From positions 1 to 32,460 of the forward strand of contig DYLN01000028.1 of NCBI GenBank assembly GCA_020722085.1: a DNA stretch of 32,460 nt, read 5' to 3'. Made by a program: the position numbers and the translations under genes. Of this stretch, positions 16,562-24,819 are shown piece after piece (the stretch's first letter is position 1; the number at the start of each line of letters is the position of its first letter). The DNA is from Melioribacter roseus. GTDB taxonomy: Bacteria; Bacteroidota; Ignavibacteria; Ignavibacteriales; Melioribacteraceae. Below the pieces are notes generated by a model. It did no database searches. It worked only from the letters and a program-made list of their open reading frames with translations, and was not told the origin of the DNA.

Positions 16562-17179
16562 CTAAAATAAATTATGATAAACTCCAATTTTAATTGAAGG
16601 CATTATGAGTGTTTTTCCATAATTTTTATTAAAACTTTTACCTACCCCAACTGACCAAAATAATTGTAGCTTCCCTTTGACTCCCTTTTTAGTTCTTTCA
16701 TTTCCAAAATTAATCTCGTAATAATTTCCCTTGGGTTTTATTCCATATGTATTATCATAAATATTAGGGACGTACATATAGTAGATATAGTTGAATGAGA
16801 CATTGTTAAAAACCCATAAATCCATAAAATATTGTAGATTGAAACCAAGTCCACTTCCATAAGGCGGGAAGAAATGACTACCTCCATGCCCTGATACCCA
16901 AGTACTAGCATGTTTTAAAGAAATTGCGAATCTTGGACTTAATTGATAACCTACTCCTATACTAAAGTATTCAAATAAACCAACACTAGAATAAATATAT
17001 AAATGTCGAATACTGTCGGTGTTACAATTAATTAAATGGTATGATGAACTATTCTTTAAATAATTAGAAAAGGAAGTACTCAATCGATCCTTATCGTCAT
17101 TCTGGCATTCGACATTGTTTGGTAGATATAACATGTATGCGACCACTATAAATATTTGTAGTTTCATGATTCTTTTCAT
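16562..17179 (-). CDS. Small outer-membrane beta-barrel protein, unassigned
   Basis: A 205-residue protein with a signal peptide (residues about 6-25) and aromatic-rich, strand-like segments such as YFSIGVGYQL, PRFAISLKH and GLGFNLQYFMD, ending NLF. The terminal phenylalanine is typical of outer-membrane barrels. The pattern GLGFNLQ preceded by HGG and followed by an aromatic strand is reminiscent of PagL-like lipid A deacylases, whose acid residues I could not confirm, so I do not assign that function. The gene is co-oriented with and 9 bp upstream of the phospholipase C-like gene. The two may form an accessory cassette inserted between the NrfD module and the sensor kinase. Confidence 0.7.
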   Translation of the reverse strand: MKRIMKLQIFIVVAYMLYLPNNVECQNDDKDRLSTSFSNYLKNSSSYHLINCNTDSIRHLYIYSSVGLFEYFSIGVGYQLSPRFAISLKHASTWVSGHGGSHFFPPYGSGLGFNLQYFMDLWVFNNVSFNYIYYMYVPNIYDNTYGIKPKGNYYEINFGNERTKKGVKGKLQLFWSVGVGKSFNKNYGKTLIMPSIKIGVYHNLF

Positions 17180-17230
17180 TTCATGCCCTTTAATTAAAAT
17201 TAATGTTAAACCATCTTTCTAAACATAGTT

Positions 17231-18388
17231 TTACTTCTTTATTCTTTTCCCCGGTACATTCTTAGGATAACTTTTATCATCGTGACAATCTGTACAAACT
17301 GGATTGAAATAATTTTTTTCTTTGTGGCAATTATCACATTCCAACCCACTGTGTGTTTCATCAAGAGCAACGCCGGTAATTTTGTGATTGAAATTCTCCT
17401 GTGTCCATGAGCCATGACACAACGCGCAGTCGTCTTTGAGTCCCGTAAACTTACCTTTTGTTGTATGGCATCTTTCGCAGCTTAATTTTCCATGGAATTT
17501 GGCAATATCAAATCCGGTTTTTTCTTTATGATTAAACGGACCGGTTTCTTTGTTCTGGTGACAGAAACCGCAATTTGAATTAGATTCAGTATCATGGCAT
17601 GAAGAACATATTTTGTGATGCTGATCTAATGACGCATGAGTTACCAGAGTTTTGTTTTTGCTGTGGCATTTAATACAATTTTCATTGCTGTGGCAGTTTT
17701 GACAATCGAGCTTGAATAAATTAACGTGGTCGCCGTGATAAAATGTCACAATTTTTCCAATTGCATTTGGAGTATCAAAAGTAAGTCTTGTCGGAACTGC
17801 TATCACAGGATGAATTCTTTTGCGAGTTGGTTCTGCATTTGCAGCAAGCCGAGTTTTCACAGATTTATTTTTTGATTCGTGGCATGAATTACATTCTACT
17901 TCACCGCTCCATTCTCTGTGGCAGTTCATGCATAATCTGTGATATGCTCCTTTCAAATCCGGTTTATTTAAATCAGCTGTTGCTCTGTTAGGCTTATGGC
18001 ATTGTATACATCCTACCACGCTTCCCGGTGGATTGTAATGATGGCATGAACTGCAGCCGCCGGACATCTCAGCCATTTCTGCATGTGCCTGATGCTTAAA
18101 AATTACGGGATTATATATATCTGTTGAGTTTTTTAGTCTATCTATCATTATTGTATTCGGACTGTTTTCAGGTTTTTGTGTTACTGTAGCAATAAAATCT
18201 CTCGGACATTTGATTAAACACGGATTTTCTTTTGTTGGTATATCGCAGTCGTGGCATGTTTTGCATGTTAAATTCTGAAACGTTTGATGCGTCTGATTTT
18301 GTGTCGTTAAATTCGAGACTTGTCCCGATATTCTTATCGGAGAAAGCAGGACGGCAGAAATAATAATTGATGAAAGCTTAATTTTCAT
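17231..18388 (-). CDS. 13-heme periplasmic cytochrome c of the NrfD module
   Basis: A 385-residue protein with a signal peptide (residues 1-22) and 13 CXXCH motifs from CKTCH (42-46) to CTDCH near the C terminus. No later membrane segment is seen, so it is periplasmic and probably docked on the membrane through its partners. Directly after the first heme motif lie three extra cysteines, Cys48, Cys57 and Cys61, the last in CPR, which belong to no heme motif. The start overlaps the stop of the NrfD gene by 4 bp. With the Fe-S and NrfD genes it forms a three-subunit quinone-linked complex of the Hmc/Qrc/Cbc style, where the multiheme subunit takes electrons to the periplasmic pool. Direction of electron flow is inferred. 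Confidence 0.9.
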   Translation of the reverse strand: MKIKLSSIIISAVLLSPIRISGQVSNLTTQNQTHQTFQNLTCKTCHDCDIPTKENPCLIKCPRDFIATVTQKPENSPNTIMIDRLKNSTDIYNPVIFKHQAHAEMAEMSGGCSSCHHYNPPGSVVGCIQCHKPNRATADLNKPDLKGAYHRLCMNCHREWSGEVECNSCHESKNKSVKTRLAANAEPTRKRIHPVIAVPTRLTFDTPNAIGKIVTFYHGDHVNLFKLDCQNCHSNENCIKCHSKNKTLVTHASLDQHHKICSSCHDTESNSNCGFCHQNKETGPFNHKEKTGFDIAKFHGKLSCERCHTTKGKFTGLKDDCALCHGSWTQENFNHKITGVALDETHSGLECDNCHKEKNYFNPVCTDCHDDKSYPKNVPGKRIKK

Positions 18389-19623
18389 TTTACACCCTTA
18401 ATTGCATATTTAGTTTTTGGAGCAGCTCCGTTTGGCAGTTCGATAACCGGAAAGATCATTACTGCAGCACGGTATAACAATACTTCCATAGCAATAAAGC
18501 CAATTGTAACTGCAATCTCGCCAAGAGACGGAATATAAGGATGGAAAGAATATGGCGGATTGTATGCAACGATAAAATTGTTCAGTCTGTTCATGAATAC
18601 ACCGAAGATTACCAAACAGGAAGCGATAAAAATTCCCGCAGGAGATTTTACAACTTTGGGAGAAAGAAACATTCTCAGCGGAACAATTACACCGACTACC
18701 AATTCAATTGTGAACATTACACTTGCTGTGTTGATTTCATACAAATAAACAAAGGACCGCCGGATTACCATATCGCCAATTTTGAAAGCAAGGTAAATGA
18801 ACAAAATTGGACCGACCATTCTGGCAAGGTCTGTAAGTATATCCATCTCCGGTTTTAATCCGAACGATTTTGAAGAAATCATCGATTCAAAAATTACCAT
18901 GGGAAAGCCGACAGAAATAGCGGAAAGCAAAAACAACAGCGGAAGTACCGGCGTTTGCCAGAGAGGATGCATTTTGGGACCCGCAATTACCATCAATGTT
19001 CCCAGCGACGATTGATGCAGACACGAAAGCACAACTCCTGCAATAATAAAGATAAACATTGTTTTATCTAAAGCTCTGTCCAGAATCCGCAAAAGCTTAT
19101 CCAATGGTTTGTTTAATAAATGGAGTATGCCAGGCAGATTTATTCTTCCGATAAACCTTTCACAAACAATAGGCAAAAATTCGATGTAGAGAACGGCGAG
19201 ATAAATCATAACGCACATGCCAACTTCAAAAAGCGCAGAGTTTCCGTTCCAGAAAATCAAAGGATGCCAGATGTAATACCATCTTCCAAGATCTGTAGCA
19301 ACACTCAAAGCAACAAACGTATAACCTAACAGTGCTGTCAACAGTGCGGGTCGTATAATTGCATGAAATTTTTCACGGTGCATAATGTGACCGAGAGCCG
19401 CAGTTGTAAATCCGCCCGCTGCAAGTGCAACTCCTAATGCAACGTCAAGGCCGATCCATATTCCCCATGGATATTGATTAGATAAATTTGTAATTGCACC
19501 AAGACCGAATATATATCGCGCTAGCAGCACAGCAAATCCTATTAATGCTACTGTAGAGATAATAATTACTCCAGGCGTAAAAAATTTTTTTGTTATTGGC
19601 TGGGGTTTCGTATATCCGTTCAT
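18385..19623 (-). CDS. NrfD/HybB-type quinone-interacting membrane subunit
   Basis: A 412-residue protein with about ten hydrophobic helices and no heme motifs. The segment YPWGIWIGLDVALGVALAAG, and DLGRWYYIWHP further on, are hallmarks of the HybB branch of the NrfD/PsrC family, and the length is close to HybB. Such subunits bind menaquinone and exchange electrons with a periplasmic four-cluster Fe-S partner. That partner is encoded immediately upstream with a 4-bp overlap, and the 13-heme cytochrome follows with a 4-bp overlap. A strong ribosome site (gaggaggaac) precedes the start. Confidence 0.93.
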   Translation of the reverse strand: MNGYTKPQPITKKFFTPGVIIISTVALIGFAVLLARYIFGLGAITNLSNQYPWGIWIGLDVALGVALAAGGFTTAALGHIMHREKFHAIIRPALLTALLGYTFVALSVATDLGRWYYIWHPLIFWNGNSALFEVGMCVMIYLAVLYIEFLPIVCERFIGRINLPGILHLLNKPLDKLLRILDRALDKTMFIFIIAGVVLSCLHQSSLGTLMVIAGPKMHPLWQTPVLPLLFLLSAISVGFPMVIFESMISSKSFGLKPEMDILTDLARMVGPILFIYLAFKIGDMVIRRSFVYLYEINTASVMFTIELVVGVIVPLRMFLSPKVVKSPAGIFIASCLVIFGVFMNRLNNFIVAYNPPYSFHPYIPSLGEIAVTIGFIAMEVLLYRAAVMIFPVIELPNGAAPKTKYAIKGVK

Positions 19624-20531
19624 AGCTGTTCCTCCTCCGATTCTGACTTTTTATTTTTGTTAAGCCACATTACACCGCCTAACAGAGCATAAAGTGCAAT
19701 CGGTGGAACAAAATAGGCAAAAAGACCATGCTGAATTGATTCCGAAACGCCCGGCGCAGGATCTCTTTGAAGTTTTGGAAAAGCTAATTTCGAGAAATCC
19801 TGACTTGCTAAGTACATCCAGGAAGTTCCGCCGACTTCAAATTCGCCGTAGATATGATCAACGTATCTACCTGGATAAAGTCTCATTTTTTCTTTTGCTA
19901 CTTGAATTAAATCTTCGCGTTTGCCAAAGGTGAGAGCCTCAACCGGACAAATTTCAACACAAGCGGGAAGTTTGCCTTCGGCTTGTCTGGCAGAACAGAA
20001 ATCACACTTAGTAATTCTGGGCTGTATTGCCTTTTGATATTCGAATGCGGGGATTTGAAAGGGGCATGCAACCATACAATAACGGCAGCCGATACATTTT
20101 GACTCATCCCAAACTACGGCTCCGTTCTCAAGTTTTGAAAACGCGCCAACTATACATGCCGAAACACATGCCGGCTGGTTACAGTGCATACATTGAACTT
20201 TTACATCAATTGGAAATTTACCCGTGTCATCGTTTTCATATTCATTTACAACTGTATAGCTGGTATAATCAGGTCGTCTCATATTTTCATACACAGTCCG
20301 ATCATCATAATTTTCGAGCGGGGGAGTAGGCATATCGTGTGCGGTTTTACATGCCCATTCACACCTTCTGCAGCCAATGCAAACAGTAGTATCAACCAGA
20401 ACTCCCATAGCTTTGTCTGGCAGATAAACGCCTCTTCCCTCAGCTTTTGTTTTTTTCGATGCCAACCCTGTAATTGCAGTAGTAGCAATTGCAGTGGTTT
20501 TTAAGAAGTCACGACGGGATTGTTTGGACAT
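19620..20531 (-). CDS. Tat-exported four-cluster Fe-S protein (HybA-like)
   Basis: A 303-residue protein with a twin-arginine signal, SRRDFLK with Arg6 and Arg7. It has four ferredoxin-type cysteine groups: CIGCRRCEWAC (51-61), CMHCNQPACVSAC, CIGCRYCMVACP, and CDFC with a later CVEICP. These bind four cubane clusters as in HybA, HmcB and DmsB-type subunits. A C-terminal helix (LFAYFVPPIALYALLGG) anchors it, as in HybA. It should sit on the periplasmic face, relaying electrons between the NrfD subunit and the 13-heme cytochrome. It is the first gene of the operon, with a clear ribosome site (ggaggt, 20536..20541) and a candidate promoter at 20587..20617. Confidence 0.94.
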   Translation of the reverse strand: MSKQSRRDFLKTTAIATTAITGLASKKTKAEGRGVYLPDKAMGVLVDTTVCIGCRRCEWACKTAHDMPTPPLENYDDRTVYENMRRPDYTSYTVVNEYENDDTGKFPIDVKVQCMHCNQPACVSACIVGAFSKLENGAVVWDESKCIGCRYCMVACPFQIPAFEYQKAIQPRITKCDFCSARQAEGKLPACVEICPVEALTFGKREDLIQVAKEKMRLYPGRYVDHIYGEFEVGGTSWMYLASQDFSKLAFPKLQRDPAPGVSESIQHGLFAYFVPPIALYALLGGVMWLNKNKKSESEEEQL

Positions 20532-20586
20532 TACTACCTCCGTGAATAGAACTTTAATTAGCTAAATTGGATTGTTTTATCCATTT

Positions 20587-20617
20587 CAAAATTATGTTTA
20601 TCATACCTTTTTGTCAA
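20587..20617 (-). promoter_or_regulatory. Candidate promoter of the Fe-S/NrfD/cytochrome operon
   Basis: On the minus strand TAATTTTG (20587..20594) is an exact TAnnTTTG element. TTGACA (20612..20617) stands upstream, giving a TTG with 20 nt to the -7 box and also a sigma-70-like TTGACA with 17 nt to TAATTT. It lies about 55 bp before the ATG, in a 184-bp divergent gap. Confidence 0.55.
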
Positions 20618-20643
20618 TTTATTTTATTATCCTAAAAAAAATT

Positions 20644-20665
20644 GTTAAAAAGTGATTCTTTTAAC
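20644..20665 (+). promoter_or_regulatory. AT-rich hairpin with T-tract in the leader of the aromatic biosynthesis fusion gene
   Basis: GTTAAAA (20644..20650) and TTTTAAC (20659..20665) are perfectly inverted around an 8-nt loop and are followed by gtgttttttt. It lies 50 bp before the ATG of the gene at 20716. It could be an operator palindrome or a weak attenuator-like hairpin. The stem has few GC pairs, and no Phe- or Tyr-rich leader peptide is seen. Confidence 0.35.
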
Positions 20666-20715
20666 GTGTTTTTTTCTTAGTTTCAGTTCCCAATTTCTAT
20701 AATTTTTTTGAAGAT

Positions 20716-22767
20716 ATGTCACCGAAAAAGTCAACGGATTTAAGCCGACTTAGAGAAAAAATTAATGGTATTGATGAAGCCATAATAAAGCTGTTAGCCG
20801 AAAGACGGAGTATCAGCAAAGAGGTTGTGAAGGCGAAAGAAAAAGCCGCCATTCCTATAAGGGATCAAAAAAGAGAAGCTGAACTGCTTGAAAAAATAAT
20901 AAAGCTTGGCAAAAAACACGGGCTGGATGCTCATTTTACGAATAAAGTTTTTTATGACATCATTGAAGATTCCGTGAGGATGCAGCAGAATTATGTTCAG
21001 AATGCCTTGAATAAATCTGAAAAGAAAAATATTTCGATTGCAATTCAGGGTATAGAAGGCTCATACAGTTATCTGGCTGCAAGGAAATTTTTTTCTCAGT
21101 CTAAGAACGAATTAATTTTTTTAACTAAGGATAGATTTGAAGAAGCTGTAGAAATTTGTGAAAAAGGGGAAGCCGATTTTGCAGTACTGCCGATTGAAAA
21201 CACAACCAGCGGCGGGATCAACGAAGTGTACGATCTGCTTCTTCATACCGCTTTATCAATAGTTGGAGAAGAAAAATTTCAGGTAAAACATTGTCTTATA
21301 GCAATTAAAGATATTCCTTTGACAAAAATCAAAAAGATATATGCTCATCATCAAGCGGCTGCACAATGCAGTAAATTTTTGCAGAACCTGCCCAACGCAG
21401 TTGTGGAATATTTTGTAGATACAGCAATGTCGGCGAAGAAAATTAAGGAAGAAGGAAATCCCTATCATGTTGGTATTGCAAGCGAAGAGGCTGCGAAGCT
21501 GTTCAAAGTGAAAATTCTGAAATCTAACATTGCAAACCAAGAAGAAAATTACACACGGTTTATAATTTGTGCCCGCAAACCAATTGCCGTTGATTTAAGA
21601 ATTCCGTGCAAGACTTCTCTGGTAATGGCCACTTCCCATACACCCGGCTCGCTTGTTGAAGCATTAAATGTATTTAGAAATTACGGTGTTAATCTTACGA
21701 AGCTGGAATCAAGACCGATACTTGGAAATCCGTGGGAAGAGATGTTTTATCTCGACTTTGAAGGGAATATTGCTGATGAAAAGATTCAAAAAGTAATAGA
21801 TGAACTCGGCAGGTATACGCGTTTTCTGAAAGTATTGGGGAGCTATCCTTCTCAGGAAGTTACAAAGACAAAGTTTGAAGTCAATAAAATTTTTGAAGGA
21901 GAAGAAGTTAGTCATAAAATAGAGATAAAAGATAAAACCGAAACCAAAACTTCCGGTAAACAAAAAAGTTATAAACTTGCAAGTAGAGAATACAGAAAAG
22001 AAGATACAGTAATAAAAGTAAAAGATGTCTTAATCGGCGGGAATAATTTTGTTGTTATCGGCGGACCGTGTTCGGTTGAAAATGAATCACAAATAATGCA
22101 GTGTGCAAGAGAGGCTAAAGAAAACGGCGCACAAATATTAAGAGGCGGTTGTTTTAAGCCGCGCACTTCACCGTATAGTTTTCAGGGACTCGGTTTTGAA
22201 GCACTCGGCTTTTTGACGAACGCCGGTAAAACTTATGACCTGCCGGTTATAACCGAAGTTCTCGATACAGAACATGTTAAAGAAGTAGCAAAACATGCTG
22301 ATATACTTCAAGTCGGCGCCCGCAATATGCAGAATTTTGCTCTGCTCAAAGAAGTAGGCAAAACTCATCGACCTGTTATGTTAAAGAGGGGGATGATGGC
22401 TTCAATTGCCGAGTTGCTCAATGCAGCAGAATATATTCTTTCGCAGGGTAATAGACAGGTAATTTTGTGTGAAAGAGGAATTAGAACTTTTGAAACTGCC
22501 ACAAGAAACACACTGGATCTAAGTGCAATTCCTGTCTTAAAAGAACTTACTCATCTTCCAATTATTGTCGATCCGTCACATGCAATCGGGCAGCGGGATA
22601 AAGTGATTCCCCTTGCAAAAGCAGCGAAAATTGTCGGTGCACACGGGATAATGGTGGAGTTTCATCCCGATCCCGAACACGCATTGAGCGACGGTGAACA
22701 GTCCCTTTACTTCGAACAATTCGAAGAATTGATGAGAGAGCTTTACAAAATCAATCAAAATAAGTAG
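20716..22767 (+). CDS. Triple fusion: chorismate mutase / prephenate dehydratase-ACT / DAHP synthase
   Basis: A 683-residue cytoplasmic enzyme. An AroQ-type chorismate mutase (residues about 8-92) retains Arg13, Arg30, Lys41, Asp50, Arg53, Glu54, Ser86 and Gln90, matching the E. coli P-protein with an offset of two. Prephenate dehydratase (about 106-290) shows IENTTSGG and the catalytic TRF at 280-282. An ACT domain (about 298-380) has GSLV (311-314) and ESRP (331-334), the phenylalanine-binding motifs. A charged linker (383-430) leads to a type I-beta DAHP synthase with GPCSVE (450-455), KPRTS (481-485), CERG (585-588) and DPSHA (619-623). It thus combines the first shikimate step with the two steps from chorismate to phenylpyruvate, and the ACT domain suggests phenylalanine feedback on one or more activities. 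It is divergent from the electron-transfer operon. Confidence 0.93.
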   Translation: MSPKKSTDLSRLREKINGIDEAIIKLLAERRSISKEVVKAKEKAAIPIRDQKREAELLEKIIKLGKKHGLDAHFTNKVFYDIIEDSVRMQQNYVQNALNKSEKKNISIAIQGIEGSYSYLAARKFFSQSKNELIFLTKDRFEEAVEICEKGEADFAVLPIENTTSGGINEVYDLLLHTALSIVGEEKFQVKHCLIAIKDIPLTKIKKIYAHHQAAAQCSKFLQNLPNAVVEYFVDTAMSAKKIKEEGNPYHVGIASEEAAKLFKVKILKSNIANQEENYTRFIICARKPIAVDLRIPCKTSLVMATSHTPGSLVEALNVFRNYGVNLTKLESRPILGNPWEEMFYLDFEGNIADEKIQKVIDELGRYTRFLKVLGSYPSQEVTKTKFEVNKIFEGEEVSHKIEIKDKTETKTSGKQKSYKLASREYRKEDTVIKVKDVLIGGNNFVVIGGPCSVENESQIMQCAREAKENGAQILRGGCFKPRTSPYSFQGLGFEALGFLTNAGKTYDLPVITEVLDTEHVKEVAKHADILQVGARNMQNFALLKEVGKTHRPVMLKRGMMASIAELLNAAEYILSQGNRQVILCERGIRTFETATRNTLDLSAIPVLKELTHLPIIVDPSHAIGQRDKVIPLAKAAKIVGAHGIMVEFHPDPEHALSDGEQSLYFEQFEELMRELYKINQNK

Positions 22768-23306
22768 TGAAGCTGTACAATGAACAAGAAATAACTCGCC
22801 GTAGTTTGGGTGAAAGTTATACCCGAATCGATGCCTCCGCTGATTCTAATTCCTTTTATATTTTCATCTGTAAAATCAAAACCGATTAATGCATGAAAAC
22901 CGGCTCCGTAATCCCATGTATTTGTATTGCTGAATGTTCTGTCGTTTATGGTTAATATGCCCGCACCCTCTTCAGCAAAAAGCAAATTGTTTAACTGCTG
23001 GTCGAGAACAGCTTTTAGATAAAACGACTTAATAAAAGCATAATATCTTCCCGTTCTGTTTTCAGGAAGAAAATATTCTACCCTTCTTGAATAGGCAAAT
23101 CCAAATCTAAATTGAACATCATCTGAAAACCATGGTACTGCACTTAAAAAAAGCCCTCCCGTAAACGCACTTATGCCTGGTGAGTTCCCTTTAATTTCAC
23201 CGAGTCCAATAGCAGCACCCAAACCCGGATTTTTTAATTGAGCATTTATTTGTGGATAAAAACATAGTGATATTAAGATAATTAGAATAATTTTTTTTCT
23301 TTTCAT
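22755..23306 (-). CDS. Outer-membrane beta-barrel protein, unassigned
   Basis: A 183-residue protein with a signal peptide ending near NAQ (residue 22), glycine-rich early segment ([13 protein letters not shown]) and strand-like repeats such as [24 protein letters not shown] and [10 protein letters not shown], ending in YLF, the aromatic terminus usual for outer-membrane barrels. It is convergent with the aromatic biosynthesis fusion gene and the two coding ends overlap by 13 bp. No specific family was recognised. The gene has no visible ribosome site, as is common in this group. Confidence 0.72.
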   Translation of the reverse strand: MKRKKIILIILISLCFYPQINAQLKNPGLGAAIGLGEIKGNSPGISAFTGGLFLSAVPWFSDDVQFRFGFAYSRRVEYFLPENRTGRYYAFIKSFYLKAVLDQQLNNLLFAEEGAGILTINDRTFSNTNTWDYGAGFHALIGFDFTDENIKGIRISGGIDSGITFTQTTASYFLFIVQLHYLF

Positions 23307-23605
23307 GTTTGCAGCAAAAAGTTGAATTTATTGTGGTATAAATTAGTTAAATAAATGACGAGGTTAAAATGAAAAAATATATACGCCTGTTAAAAGAGGC
23401 ATGATCGAATGGGTTTCCAAAGATACTCTACCAGACTTTGGATAATGATTAAATGAATATACGAAAACCATTCAATCAATCAACCAACCAATCAACCAAT
23501 CAACCATATGTTCTCATTTGTTCTATCTTCAAATTGTTTGTTTCCTGCAGTGCTTCAAAAAATTCTTCTTTAAGATTTGAGGTAAATCTTCGTAAATGTT
23601 GTGCA
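23307..23605. other. Intergenic stretch with simple repeat
   Basis: Nearly 300 bp without a convincing gene. At 23473..23505 there is a short simple repeat built from caatcaac-like units. A very short plus-strand frame at 23369 (11 codons after a gagg) overlaps another 14-codon frame at its TGA, which may be decayed coding sequence. Nothing else was recognised. Confidence 0.5.
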
Positions 23606-24769
23606 TCATGGCTCCGGATAATCTGCCAAAATAATTTTTAGTTCATTAGAACTGTTAGCTTCAGTCAAAATTTCGGAAACCTCTAAAGGGTTGTCCGGAT
23701 TTTGAATATGCATTATACTTTTTTCATATCCGGCTAATAATCTCATCATAATTTTTTTATGAATTGCCTGTCCTCCGGTAGCTGCAGCCTGCTTGTTGAA
23801 AAATATTACAACCTTTAGAGGAATCTCCCGCTCAATGATTTCAATAAGACCTAGATGTCCGGCGGAAATAAATCCGAAGTCACCGGTTAGTGCCCACACA
23901 TTTTTGAAGCCCGACAAATACGCACCGATTGCCAGTGGAATGCTTCCTCCCATGTAAGTAACTAAATCAATGCAGTTAAAAGGGGGCAGTGAAAAAGAGC
24001 TCGATGCACTTGTATCGCCTGTAGTAAAATCTCTATTTATGCTCTTAAATGCCTCAAAAAAAGGTATATATTTTTGGGCAGCCGCTTTAACGCTTGGAGT
24101 TAAACTTTCCGGCACATGAGGTAAAGGAGGACGTGCAATTAAAGCAGGATCCCCGCCCGACTTCTTTGCACGAAATACTTTGTATTGATAATCCGACAAA
24201 GACGGGTGAACAACATGAGAATAAACATCTCTTACATAATTAAATAATTTTTTGAGGGAATAATTTCTGGTAAACTCTATTTCGTTAAATATTTTAGCTG
24301 CATCAATGAGAAAAACTACCGGCATTTTCTTTTTTTCTGAAAGTTCGTAAGCTGAAACTATGTGTTCATACAAAAACTGAAGTTCCGGGATAACAAGAGG
24401 AATTTCCATTCCGTCTATAATAGAAACTGTTTCAAGAATATTATCGGAATGTTTTCCCGTCATGTCATCGAAAACAAAAGCGACGAATCCTGCCGTAATA
24501 TTTGTATACATTGAATCCGTTACGCTGTTTGCTGCTTTCATTAATCCCTGGGATTTGATCAAGACCGCAGACCTTTTGCCTGCAATGCTTGCAGCATGTG
24601 AAATAGTATAAGCTACTTCTTCATGAAAAGAAATTTTATTATTTCGCTGGGTTATTTCATTAAAAGATTGGAAAACATCCCATGCACCATAGCCCGGTAC
24701 ATTAGTTACTACTTCAACCCCGAGATCTGCTAATGCATAAGCAATTATTTGATGAACGGCGGCTTTCAT
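23606..24769 (-). CDS. Thiamine-diphosphate enzyme, short IorA/sulfopyruvate decarboxylase-like
   Basis: A 387-residue cytoplasmic protein. The N-terminal half (NVPGYGAWDVF, FHEEVAYTISHAASIAGKR) resembles the pyrimidine-binding domain of indolepyruvate oxidoreductase alpha and sulfopyruvate decarboxylase, with Glu in HEEVA as likely cofactor activator. The C-terminal half (about 265-387) is the diphosphate-binding domain, with MGGSIPLAIGA, the motif GDFGFISAG and a later FFNKQAAATGGQ, as in IorA. It lacks the C-terminal ferredoxin domain of IorA, and no IorB gene is adjacent, so a ferredoxin-linked oxidoreductase is unlikely. A decarboxylase or a partner role is possible. It lies 50 bp after the transketolase-like gene in the same orientation. 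The substrate is unknown. Confidence 0.8.
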   Translation of the reverse strand: MKAAVHQIIAYALADLGVEVVTNVPGYGAWDVFQSFNEITQRNNKISFHEEVAYTISHAASIAGKRSAVLIKSQGLMKAANSVTDSMYTNITAGFVAFVFDDMTGKHSDNILETVSIIDGMEIPLVIPELQFLYEHIVSAYELSEKKKMPVVFLIDAAKIFNEIEFTRNYSLKKLFNYVRDVYSHVVHPSLSDYQYKVFRAKKSGGDPALIARPPLPHVPESLTPSVKAAAQKYIPFFEAFKSINRDFTTGDTSASSSFSLPPFNCIDLVTYMGGSIPLAIGAYLSGFKNVWALTGDFGFISAGHLGLIEIIEREIPLKVVIFFNKQAAATGGQAIHKKIMMRLLAGYEKSIMHIQNPDNPLEVSEILTEANSSNELKIILADYPEP

Positions 24770-24819
24770 TTTTCATGTAGTTAATTTTGAAAGACAAAAG
24801 TAGACATATAACATCTTAA

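Noticed and set aside
16562-17179. PagL-type lipid A deacylase
   Set aside because: Some wording resembles PagL, but the catalytic triad could not be confirmed by eye.
18385-20531. Hydrogenase-2 (HybA/HybB) operon
   Set aside because: The Fe-S and NrfD proteins resemble HybA/HybB, but no hydrogenase large or small subunit is present and a 13-heme cytochrome follows.
23453-23641. 62-codon plus-strand frame
   Set aside because: Runs through a simple caatcaac repeat and overlaps the end of the convergent thiamine-diphosphate enzyme gene.
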